Below are positions 1 to 9,094 of a stretch of 64,000 bases of DNA, piece after piece. The stretch is taken from IMG/VR virus record IMGVR_UViG_3300044451_000434, positions 1-64,000 of that record. One strand, 5' to 3'. The notes under the pieces are model-generated. The model was not told the origin of the DNA. It worked only from the letters and a program-made list of their open reading frames with translations, and did no database searches. Numbering within the stretch: position 1 is the first letter of the stretch; every line of letters begins with the position of its first letter. This DNA is from a virus. The translations under genes and the position numbers were made by a program.

Positions 1-3000
1 AATCTGTTTCACATGCCTCTCCCCCCTGAGGCGGCTGCGGCTGCTGACCGCATGGATAGGGCGGTAACCTAAGAATCTTCCAATTCAAGTCTCCAGAAGC
101 AACTCCTATAATTGACTTGGGATCATTGAGAGACATCAGACATGGTCGAACGCATACAGTGTGCGGAGCCATCTCACAACCATAAATTACCTCCCTATCG
201 GCTTCGGGAGGATTAACTCCATTTTCTATCAAGAAAGACACAGGAACCATCTGCTCCCAACATATTTCTAATTTTTCCCAATCGATGTTGCCGTTGCACG
301 GCATTGGATAAGCAACTTGACCAGTACCAAAAGCCTGCTGCTCAGAGACTTCATTTAATGGGTATGAAACAATAATTCTGTACTCTCCAACCTGATATTT
401 TGTTTCAGTTTGGTCGTATGAAGACACTTCAACATAGTATATTTGATTGGATAATGTATTGACATCTATAAGAATACCTGTTGATGCAAAAAAACTGTTA
501 TCTGGCGGCGATGTATGATCTCCATTTTCGTCAAAATAAGCCCTGTATATCGGTTTCAAATTAATGTCTGTCAAAGACTCAAATTTTACCAACTGCCTTT
601 CTTCATTGTATATGCGTATAGAGCTGCGAAGTGTGCTTATTCCCCTAGGTTCGATACATATGTCAACTATGCCATTAATAGGCGCAACAAAAGAGTAAAG
701 ATCAGTGTCACCAATGCCAGATATGACTCCTATCGCAGTGGAAACAAAAGCTTCAACCCCATCATTAGAAGAGGCTCCTCGAATTGGCAGCATCCCACTT
801 ATTCTTCTTACCGAGAATACGGGCATGACTGCAGCATAATCAAATTCACCAGCATCAGCATATCTGTCTTCGTCAGAAAGCTCTGGGAATGAGAGTTCGT
901 TTTCTGTTGCTTGATCTGCCTCTGCACTTGGATCAAATTCTGTACTGCCGTAGTAAAAATTATCAACTATCCTTGCTGCCACAATTACTTGATATGGAAA
1001 GCGTGTTTTCCCTTGACGAATCGAGATGGTGTTATCTAGCTCATCAGTAGCTGCCAAAGTATCCACAACCCCAATATCAGCACTAGTTATAACGCTGCTG
1101 CCAAGCAGAGTTACTATATCACTTAATGGTCTGAAAGGATCTTCAGATCTTGGAGCCAATCTTGCATAGCCAATACCAGACGATATGTTAACAATACGGT
1201 CATCTATCCTCACAGGGAATATTTTTGTTCCCTTCCTTTTCCTTCGCCTAAATATATTACCAGTTCCTCCTCCGCTAGGAATGCCTCCAGTGCCTACCGA
1301 CAGCTCTTCTAAATCATTACCTTGAAATTTTATGTAGCCATCAAGTTCTACAACAACATCATCATCAAGAGGTCTACCCTCATCGTCGAAAACCCTAATC
1401 CTGAGATCAACTCCAGAAATTCCATCTAGCCTAGCACTTGCCTGGACATCCTCAATTCTTAATCCATCCTGTATAGGCTGAACATTGGACTCAGTCTGTT
1501 CTCCGAACGCTTCGACTGCAATTTGGCAAAATCCTGGCGCCTTGCCATTGGTTATGCCTCCAGAAACCATAACCAAAGACTCTCCGTCCCAAGTGGATGC
1601 TAGCAACAACCTGCCACCAATAAGAGACCTTCCTTGAGATTTAACATAAAGACCGTTGGATAACTCAAGTATTTCCATTCTCTTGGTGGCATTGGTTCCA
1701 AGATATTTTCCAATTGGAGGAAGTTTTCCACCAATGATTATTAAAGTGCCATCGCAATCAACATGCGCAGCCTTCCCTCGAGGATCAGGTATATCAGCAA
1801 AAATAGAATCTGCAGAATATATATCAAACGGTCTAGCAGTACTTGTTGAAGAACTACTAGAAGAATTGTTGCTTGAAGAAGAAGAAGAAGAAGAAAGTGA
1901 ACTAAAGTAGGAGTCAATATTTGACACATCAAACATGAAAGAATCGGCGAAATAAACCTCCCTTGATTCCTCAACGGTTACTACACTATCCGCATTCCCA
2001 AATGTATAGGAAACCTCTTCATTGATTATACTGCTTCCCCCTGTAAATGCCCATTTAGCATCATCAATTTTTACAGCTGCAGGATACAAACGACCATAGG
2101 TGGCAAGATCGTTATCAAGAACCAAGAAAGAGCCAAGCCACTTATTAGCTGATATGCTGAAAATATGAACATATTTAGAAACTTCTGCAACCTCTAGTAC
2201 GTTTTGCTCGACATTGCTTGCCCCACACAGGGCAAAAATGTAGTCTCCAGCAACTATGCACTTCCCGAACGCATGACCATGTCTAATAACAGGAGGTGAT
2301 CCAGAATTTGATCCTGAGCCACCGAAACCTCCAGAAGAGGGAGAAGGAGGCAAATCAGTTCTCTGTGGCAGGGGGGGCATCTCTTGCCACTCATCTGCCT
2401 CTATACTATATCTGAAGAAATAACTTGAACATTTTGGTTTGTAACCTCCTGAAGAGCCAGATCCGAGGAAAACCATTTCAACTCCGCCAACGACATAGAT
2501 GTATTGATCGTCGTTTGCTACCGACATACCCATCAATGGCTTCGGCATTTTGGCGCAACTTTTCCACCTGTTCTCTGATGACGACCACCGCTCCATGTAG
2601 TTGGTCACTCCAGCAGATGTCAATCCTCCTATAGAGTAAAAATGACCATGTGCATACGCCATCCCGTGCCAGCATTTCTTGAAACCCATATCTGCGGTTC
2701 TTGTCCAACCGCTGTCTGCATCATTAAGGTCGTGTATGTAGCATGTGGCTGTTAGTGGCAAGACGATCTCATTTCTAAAAATCAGACCCGCCTCATCAGT
2801 CAATTCTGAAGGATCTGGGCGTGGTATAGGCGATCCAGAAGATCCATCACCCGAACCTCCGTCGCCACCTCCGTCGCCACCTCCGTCGCCACCTCCGTCG
2901 CCACCTCCGTCGCCACCTCCGTCGCCACCTCCGTCGCCACCTCCGTCGCCACCTCCGTCGCCACCTCCGTCGCCACCTCCGTCGCCACCCATCAGCGCTG

Positions 3001-6000
3001 CAAAAGAACCACCCTGATATGACAAGGATACTCCATGGACACGTTGTCTATAAACGAATCCAAAGTTTCCTTTATCATAGTTGCATTCGGCAAATACTGT
3101 TGTGCTAAAAGACATGCCTGGAGATATTGGCAAAATGGCAACTTTCACAACAGAAGATAGAGCAGGAACCTCGCCTATTTCATTTGGCTCATACCAAGAT
3201 CCGCTTTCATTTACAACTTGAGTCTTGAGTGTTTGTGCAGATACTCCTGGCAATTCACTTCCGCAAGATGTGATATATACATCTACATCTGCTGGCACAG
3301 GATTATTTGCGAATGTAACGACAAATACCAAATTGTGATGTGCTTCTCCATCAGCAAGTACTTCATTGGTAAACAACCTTTGCCCATCCCTCTCTATCCA
3401 TCCAAAGTGGACATTGAGTGGCTCTCTAAATTTTATGAGTTTTTCAGGCACCCCCATGCCCTTTCTGCCCTCTCCATAAACTGTGGAGGTATAGATAGAG
3501 GAGTTGACAAAAAGATTCGCCGCAACAGATACGGCAATATCATAATCAATCCAGTTGTTGGGGTTTTCAGGATCTGATGATGGCAAATCAGACCAGCCAG
3601 CAACTGAAAAAGTTTCGCAAGTCACATTACCTGTTCTTGCAGTTGTTGGCTTGCCAAACCTATTCCACTTGAGAGGTATAAATGCGTTGCTTAAAACTCT
3701 AAAATAGGTTTGATTACCCGGTTCAAGTTGCAGAGTGGAATCATTCGTGTATACAAGTCCGCCTTTTATTATTTTGACAGGGCTACTCCAATAGGGTATA
3801 GATGTCGACCCCTCTTCAGTGAAACGCACTGGCCGATGAATCTTGACATCGATTACTGTATTTTCAGACATCGGCACATAAGTGGCATTCGGCAAAGACC
3901 CGTATAAAGAGCCGTCATCAGATATGTAACAACTCTTAAAATTATCAGTATTGATGTTTTGATCGATTTGATCTAAAGACATTACATCTCTTACAGTTCT
4001 GAATATAGCACTCTGCTCTCCATCGCTATATATAATTTGTGTATTTCTGTATCCAAAAGATTGCACCGGACCGTCAGCATAAATCGCTGCTGTCTGTAAA
4101 GAATTTTCTACTATAGGGTCTTCTACCTCCTCATTTTGATAAGGAATCAAGCAAGCTACGGTGCTTACGGAAGCCGACTGGCCAGAGAGAGAAACACTAA
4201 CCCTTATCACATACTCCTCAGGAATTATGTAGTAGACTGACTGAGAACCGCCAAAGTTTACGTCCCCATTATCTCCTATACTACTTCCAGGTGATGATCG
4301 GGTCACTATTGAGGTTACCACATCAGAAGCTGGGCCGAAGTACACCCTATCTGACTTGCCACCAACTGTAAAATCCCAAACTCCAAAGGCATATCTTGGG
4401 TCATCTGATTGTGATGTTGAATAGAATGGACGGTTTCTGCTGTTTCTGAAGCCTATCAATTCCCACCTGACGGGAGTGCCGTCTGGACTCGGCTTACGTA
4501 AAACTGTTGTGGCATTAGATTTATCTGGGTCTATTATGGAAATTTCAGCCACCTGCTGAGCAATATCAAGACCGTTAGCAATTGGAGATCGTGCAGTAAA
4601 ATCCACACGAAGGGTGGGAGCAACAACTATATATTTGTGAACTGTCCTTCTGAGTCCATTGATTGAAACTGTCGCGCACACCTCTGCAGCACAAGATACA
4701 TCAGGAACTTGGATGTAAAAGTCAGCTACTGACATACCACCAGTCAAGGTGGTGCTATAATAAATAATTTCTGTAGGAGAACTGAAGTAGGCGACTGGAG
4801 AACTAGGTATCAGTATGGTAGAATCTTTATAAGTGGCTGTATCAATAATATTTGTAGCAGCTTCAACCCTCTGCCACAAACTAGGCCCTGGAAGATCAAC
4901 CTGTTCAGCAACACCAAAAAATTCACGATTGTTTATATTACTGCAAACTTCAGTAAAAGCACCTTCATCACCTACCGAACTGCTATACTTAGGCATGTCG
5001 GCATCAAAACTGTTTATTGTGCATACAGAACCGGCAGGAAGACCCTTTTTGCGGTATTGCGCAAATACAGCAAAAGAGAGCGGCAACTTTCTTCCTGCAT
5101 AAGCACCCACCTCAACCGTTGTCGGATTTACAGTCGACGCGGGGGAACCACAAAATGACTGCCCATTAAGCGAAGATCTTGCTAGACCTGTACACTCGTA
5201 AGAAACAGAATCTCCAGCCCCGGCTGTAAGAGTTATACCTATGGGGTTTTGAAATGCTATCCTAATTGGCTGGGTGACGAATGCGAACGACCTATCAGAA
5301 GTGGCCGTTGAGTCAGATCCTAAAATATTTACAGAATCTCCAACAGCATTTTGCCTAATTGTGATACCAACCTTGGCTGAAAAGAAAATACTTTCCAAAC
5401 ATGCAAGTCGCTCGGGAGACGCAGGAGCAAGGCTGATGTCAAAACGTGTCCAACCATTTGCCAAGCTGACTTGGTTAAATCGTACAGTATCTCTAAATTT
5501 AAAAAGTTGCACAGACGCACTTCTAGTTAATGCGTCAAAAGTAAAATCTGTATTTGTGAAACAAAAACCAGGAATTGTGACTGATCCCTGATCGGAAGAA
5601 GAGTATACGAATTCGGTCGTGATTGTGAAGTTGTTCTGATCAGGCAGTGCATTACCGTATTGATCAGTAACCCTGCAATACAAATACACCCTCTCATCAA
5701 ACCATGCATTTACATCAAAAAAGAGTCTTGGAAGCAAAGGGTTGAACCATCTTACAGTGGTAGTTCTAGAATCGATTCGGTCGTATCTTAAACCATAAAC
5801 AGCCTCTGGACCCACCCCTATCGGTGATTCAGATTGTGGAATAATGACCTCAATTGACTCTGGTGAGCTCAAATTGCCATATCTATCTCTAGTGTACACA
5901 GAGAAATATGCTTTTTTTCCTGGCTCTATATCTTGAGCACAATCTTCTCCCAAAAGTGAAAGTTCACCGAAAAAATCATTAATAGAAGCAAGTGGTCTAT

Positions 6001-9000
6001 CAGCAACGCAAATTCTACCCGAACGTAGAACGCATGAATTGTCCTGAGGATCACCAACAAAAATTGGGTAATACCCAGAAGAAAGTCCGCCATCTTGCTC
6101 AACTATAGGAAAATCATTCTTTTGGTAATAAACAATTATGCTTGAAACATCTGAAGAAATCGGAGGAATCCAGTTAAGTATAACCTTGCTCCTGCTTGCC
6201 CTCGCCGACAGTACAGAAACTGGAGGCAATGACACTGATGGCCTCTCGTTTTCTAGCACCATGCGTGGAGTGTATTGAAAAAGCCCACTGTCTTCGGGAG
6301 CAGAAAAATCACTGCTGCCATCACTAGAAGAGGAAAAAATTCTGAAGAAGTGTCTCATGCCTCCCCAAATAAGTCTTCCCCTCTGCCCTTGTGCCCCAGG
6401 TGTTAACGGGCTGTCAAAGTCATCGTTAAACATGAACTCGTGCTCACCGATGCCAAAAAAGTCATCAACAACTGTGTCCCCCTGATCAACATCGCATGGA
6501 CCAACATCGTCTCCTAACGCCATGCGAACCCTCAAGTCGCTTTGCGAAATATCCTGATTACCTGAACCTGGTGGTCTCGAATTAACAGAGCCCAAATAAG
6601 ATCCGACGTTAGAGGCTCCTGCTATGTCTTGATTGAGAACTCGTAGATGCCCTAGTTCTTTAGTTCTCTTTATTTTTATGCGAACATTTTCACCTTCGCC
6701 AACTGCATGAGGCCCAACAAACCAACTGAGCACGACAGCTCTATCTCCGTTATCTTGCAAAACACCAGAAGACAAAGAGGACTGAACCTGAACTTCCAAG
6801 AAAGATGCATGCACGGAAAACTCAGAAACTCTGCCAAACCATCGGGCAAATTTGCCATCGGGATCAGCACCAACACATACTCCACCAATGTAGAAAGACT
6901 GGACAGTATTGCAGGATATTTCTGCAAAATCAGCACCAACATACAACCTGATTACTGAAGAGTCCTTTGAATAAGACCAAGCAACCCTGTGCCAGTTGTC
7001 GGCGCTCATGGGCATGCTTAGAGAATTACCAGACCAATAACTATGAACTTGGGATCCATCCCAATAAATTATCAGTGGGTCTCCATTGACAATAGTAAAT
7101 ATTATCGATTTATTACCTGAAGAAGATGTTCCATAAACCCATATGGCAAAAGTAAGATCCCCAACTATATTTCCTACATCAGAGTTCGTCTTTATATATT
7201 GGTCTCTACCATTGAGACGCAAAGCAAAACCTTTGCCTTCACCAGTTGGCGTGGGCGGAGACTGATCGCCCCCCACCCATAGAGGCGGCACAGGTCCATA
7301 AAAAACAGACGCATGATTGCTGTTATATGAAAAATCATATAATTTCTCTCCTCCGCCCTCGTCCATGTGCAGTATCAGAGCTGCATCTTGCGATCTCTTG
7401 ACCCCAGTTCCAACCATCTCCTTACCGATCAAACTCTTGATTCCAGGTGGTCTTGGGCCGCCTATTGGCACACGAATATAGCTAGCTTCACCGAAAACAC
7501 CTCGAGAATCATAGGGATAAATGCCGTAGTACACATTGGACACGCCACTAGGAGATATATTGACATGCATATCCACCAAACCATTTGCAACTATGTCTCC
7601 ATCTGTGGGAGATACAGGATAACGGTCGTATCTTCTGACGACTTGAACTCCATAAAAATCAGTTCCTTCGTCCTTGAGCGCCCCACCCTTTGCCACAAGA
7701 GGGTTTGAGGGTGTAGATATTTGCTCCTCAGTAGCAGCGAACCACTCAACTTTGATTGTATCACCTTGAAAGGTGGATATCACTGAATTGAGACGACCAG
7801 GATATGCATTATTTATTGCAGATAATATGTTTGAAGCAACATCATATCTTGCCTTGCTTTTATCTGACCAACTCATAGAACCGCTTTGATCAACAACAAA
7901 AACTATCGTCCTTTCTGGCAGATTGAGAGCCAAGCCACCTTCTACAGATGCAGTATTAGTGAATTTAGGTTTCAAAGAAGCATTATCAAAATCAGTTATT
8001 GTAATTGATTTTTGAATCGCAGGACTTGTCTGTATACAGACATCAGAAGACGGTGATGCCGCGTACACCCTAATAGCCATCCTGTTAGGAACTTCATAAT
8101 TACCACTAGTACTATAAATCAGTGTTTTGGTTGCCTGATCAGATGCAGATACGGCATCTTCATCCCAAACAAAATAACGAGAAGGACTTGCAGGGCTTTG
8201 GATTACGGCTACGCCAAATTTAGTTGGCATCGCAGGTACATCAAACCCGGGGAGTGATCGTAAACCAAAATTGACCCATCCATCCTCGGCATAAGGGGTG
8301 ACATCAGACTCCACTCCAACTATTGGATATTCGCCAACAACAGTGTTGTCATCTGCGACATCTAGAATTTTAATATGCACAGTGGTGTATGCTGAAGAAA
8401 AACTATCTATAATAGTGTTTTTATTGAAGTCAGACACAACAACTTCATCAATAATAGCGAATTTCCCCCCACTAGTAGCGGTGTGTATAGATATTATTGC
8501 AGCCTGATTCTCCTCTTCCAAAAAAAGATTTTCTACTGCAATGATAAAACAATCTACAACATAGCCGCTACCATAAAACATCATCTCTACATCTTGCTCG
8601 CCTGCCTCAGGAGGAAGCCAATTAAGCCTTATCCAAAACCATTCAGGATTCTGAGCTTCCATTATGTCTTCAGGAGATATTTGGATACTACTGAATGTCG
8701 AATGACCACATTTTACAACCACCCTAATATTTGTAAATACGGCATATGGTGATATACGTAAAAATAAATTGTGAAGCACCGATACAGAAGCTTTTATTCT
8801 ATATCTACAAACAGATGGTAAACCCAAATCTTCAAAAAACATATCAAAAGCACATGATCCATATGCCTCTGGATAGTCAAATCTAAATCTAGAGGCATGG
8901 TTCCCGAATTCAAAATCTACAACATTTCCTACATCAATATATGTCTTCCCAGAAACAAGTATGGGGGCGCCATGCCCGGCTCCACCAACGCCATGCAGAT

Positions 9001-9034
9001 GAAGAGAAATTCTAGAAAATTCTTGCGACGACAT
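1..9034 (-). CDS. Giant modular surface/adhesin-like protein, C-terminus cut by left edge
   Basis: The frame is open from an ATG at 9034 to the left edge without a stop, giving about 3011 visible residues. A GAGG ribosome site lies 7 bases before the ATG. Visible modules, in order: an unrecognised beta-rich start (1-370); a von Willebrand A-like segment with the metal-site motif DQSGSMS (D382, S384, S386); an FN3-like stretch near 465-535; a LamG/concanavalin-type domain near 555-730 (IYWDGS and NWHRVAWSY segments); FN3/Ig-like material; a GGDG repeat at about 2017-2060; Kelch-type repeats near 2110-2490 (IYVVGG, LIIIGGK), interrupted by a poly-serine tract near 2377-2395. No signal peptide is seen. 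I infer a virion adhesin or tail-fibre-like protein that binds the host surface. The exact role is unknown and the true C-terminus is outside the window. The vWA segment looks short for the family. Confidence 0.85.
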   Translation of the reverse strand, partial: MSSQEFSRISLHLHGVGGAGHGAPILVSGKTYIDVGNVVDFEFGNHASRFRFDYPEAYGSCAFDMFFEDLGLPSVCRYRIKASVSVLHNLFLRISPYAVFTNIRVVVKCGHSTFSSIQISPEDIMEAQNPEWFWIRLNWLPPEAGEQDVEMMFYGSGYVVDCFIIAVENLFLEEENQAAIISIHTATSGGKFAIIDEVVVSDFNKNTIIDSFSSAYTTVHIKILDVADDNTVVGEYPIVGVESDVTPYAEDGWVNFGLRSLPGFDVPAMPTKFGVAVIQSPASPSRYFVWDEDAVSASDQATKTLIYSTSGNYEVPNRMAIRVYAASPSSDVCIQTSPAIQKSITITDFDNASLKPKFTNTASVEGGLALNLPERTIVFVVDQSGSMSWSDKSKARYDVASNILSAINNAYPGRLNSVISTFQGDTIKVEWFAATEEQISTPSNPLVAKGGALKDEGTDFYGVQVVRRYDRYPVSPTDGDIVANGLVDMHVNISPSGVSNVYYGIYPYDSRGVFGEASYIRVPIGGPRPPGIKSLIGKEMVGTGVKRSQDAALILHMDEGGGEKLYDFSYNSNHASVFYGPVPPLWVGGDQSPPTPTGEGKGFALRLNGRDQYIKTNSDVGNIVGDLTFAIWVYGTSSSGNKSIIFTIVNGDPLIIYWDGSQVHSYWSGNSLSMPMSADNWHRVAWSYSKDSSVIRLYVGADFAEISCNTVQSFYIGGVCVGADPDGKFARWFGRVSEFSVHASFLEVQVQSSLSSGVLQDNGDRAVVLSWFVGPHAVGEGENVRIKIKRTKELGHLRVLNQDIAGASNVGSYLGSVNSRPPGSGNQDISQSDLRVRMALGDDVGPCDVDQGDTVVDDFFGIGEHEFMFNDDFDSPLTPGAQGQRGRLIWGGMRHFFRIFSSSSDGSSDFSAPEDSGLFQYTPRMVLENERPSVSLPPVSVLSARASRSKVILNWIPPISSDVSSIIVYYQKNDFPIVEQDGGLSSGYYPIFVGDPQDNSCVLRSGRICVADRPLASINDFFGELSLLGEDCAQDIEPGKKAYFSVYTRDRYGNLSSPESIEVIIPQSESPIGVGPEAVYGLRYDRIDSRTTTVRWFNPLLPRLFFDVNAWFDERVYLYCRVTDQYGNALPDQNNFTITTEFVYSSSDQGSVTIPGFCFTNTDFTFDALTRSASVQLFKFRDTVRFNQVSLANGWTRFDISLAPASPERLACLESIFFSAKVGITIRQNAVGDSVNILGSDSTATSDRSFAFVTQPIRIAFQNPIGITLTAGAGDSVSYECTGLARSSLNGQSFCGSPASTVNPTTVEVGAYAGRKLPLSFAVFAQYRKKGLPAGSVCTINSFDADMPKYSSSVGDEGAFTEVCSNINNREFFGVAEQVDLPGPSLWQRVEAATNIIDTATYKDSTILIPSSPVAYFSSPTEIIYYSTTLTGGMSVADFYIQVPDVSCAAEVCATVSINGLRRTVHKYIVVAPTLRVDFTARSPIANGLDIAQQVAEISIIDPDKSNATTVLRKPSPDGTPVRWELIGFRNSRNRPFYSTSQSDDPRYAFGVWDFTVGGKSDRVYFGPASDVVTSIVTRSSPGSSIGDNGDVNFGGSQSVYYIIPEEYVIRVSVSLSGQSASVSTVACLIPYQNEEVEDPIVENSLQTAAIYADGPVQSFGYRNTQIIYSDGEQSAIFRTVRDVMSLDQIDQNINTDNFKSCYISDDGSLYGSLPNATYVPMSENTVIDVKIHRPVRFTEEGSTSIPYWSSPVKIIKGGLVYTNDSTLQLEPGNQTYFRVLSNAFIPLKWNRFGKPTTARTGNVTCETFSVAGWSDLPSSDPENPNNWIDYDIAVSVAANLFVNSSIYTSTVYGEGRKGMGVPEKLIKFREPLNVHFGWIERDGQRLFTNEVLADGEAHHNLVFVVTFANNPVPADVDVYITSCGSELPGVSAQTLKTQVVNESGSWYEPNEIGEVPALSSVVKVAILPISPGMSFSTTVFAECNYDKGNFGFVYRQRVHGVSLSYQGGSFAALMGGDGGGDGGGDGGGDGGGDGGGDGGGDGGGDGGGDGGGDGGGDGGSGDGSSGSPIPRPDPSELTDEAGLIFRNEIVLPLTATCYIHDLNDADSGWTRTADMGFKKCWHGMAYAHGHFYSIGGLTSAGVTNYMERWSSSENRWKSCAKMPKPLMGMSVANDDQYIYVVGGVEMVFLGSGSSGGYKPKCSSYFFRYSIEADEWQEMPPLPQRTDLPPSPSSGGFGGSGSNSGSPPVIRHGHAFGKCIVAGDYIFALCGASNVEQNVLEVAEVSKYVHIFSISANKWLGSFLVLDNDLATYGRLYPAAVKIDDAKWAFTGGSSIINEEVSYTFGNADSVVTVEESREVYFADSFMFDVSNIDSYFSSLSSSSSSSSNNSSSSSSTSTARPFDIYSADSIFADIPDPRGKAAHVDCDGTLIIIGGKLPPIGKYLGTNATKRMEILELSNGLYVKSQGRSLIGGRLLLASTWDGESLVMVSGGITNGKAPGFCQIAVEAFGEQTESNVQPIQDGLRIEDVQASARLDGISGVDLRIRVFDDEGRPLDDDVVVELDGYIKFQGNDLEELSVGTGGIPSGGGTGNIFRRRKRKGTKIFPVRIDDRIVNISSGIGYARLAPRSEDPFRPLSDIVTLLGSSVITSADIGVVDTLAATDELDNTISIRQGKTRFPYQVIVAARIVDNFYYGSTEFDPSAEADQATENELSFPELSDEDRYADAGEFDYAAVMPVFSVRRISGMLPIRGASSNDGVEAFVSTAIGVISGIGDTDLYSFVAPINGIVDICIEPRGISTLRSSIRIYNEERQLVKFESLTDINLKPIYRAYFDENGDHTSPPDNSFFASTGILIDVNTLSNQIYYVEVSSYDQTETKYQVGEYRIIVSYPLNEVSEQQAFGTGQVAYPMPCNGNIDWEKLEICWEQMVPVSFLIENGVNPPEADREVIYGCEMAPHTVCVRPCLMSLNDPKSIIGVASGDLNWKILRLPPYPCGQQPQPPQGGEACETD
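1850..1905 (-). repeat. Poly-serine/asparagine tract inside the Kelch region
   Basis: In the coding frame this encodes about 18 residues, almost all serine with two asparagines, between Kelch-type blades. Serine codons are mixed (TCT, TCA, AGC, AGT). Confidence 0.85.
2856..2987 (-). repeat. Eleven perfect tandem copies of a 12-base unit encoding a GGDG linker
   Basis: The plus strand shows CCTCCGTCGCCA eleven times without a mismatch. In the coding frame on the minus strand this gives a repeating Gly-Gly-Asp-Gly linker of about 44 residues. None of the three minus-strand frames has a stop in the unit, and 12 is a multiple of three, so copy-number change keeps the gene in frame. It precedes the Kelch-like region. 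Confidence 0.95.
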
Positions 9035-9094
9035 TTCTAAACCTCTATTTCTGCAAAATTATTCTCTACCCTCGCCAAATGATTTATCGCTATT
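9035..9094 (-). promoter_or_regulatory. 60-base gap before the Kelch/vWA gene, with shared motif
   Basis: This is one of only three gaps longer than two bases in the window. It holds the GAGG ribosome site for the downstream gene (complement of 9042-9045). It also holds the minus-strand motif TTTTGCAGAAATA (complement of 9046-9058), which recurs with one mismatch in the gap at 30752-30829. No convincing hairpin terminator or -35/-10 pair is visible. The motif could be a promoter element or a processing site, but that is not established. Confidence 0.35.

Noticed and set aside
1656-1910. Plus-strand acidic open frame ending in Leu/Glu runs, and a similar one at 48892-49077
   Set aside because: These are antisense readings of poly-serine tracts, with no ribosome site, inside established minus-strand genes.
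2856-2987. Possible CRISPR array
   Set aside because: The 12-base units are directly adjacent with no spacers and code in frame for a glycine linker.
2800-2988. Minus-strand open frame encoding ATEV repeats
   Set aside because: It is the same 12-base repeat read in another frame. The repeat has no stop in any minus frame, so this is expected and not a gene.
2745-3017. Plus-strand proline-rich open frame with a repeated PSPP unit
   Set aside because: It is the complement of the GGDG tandem repeat. The minus-strand frame continues as protein on both sides and belongs to the large gene at 1-9034.
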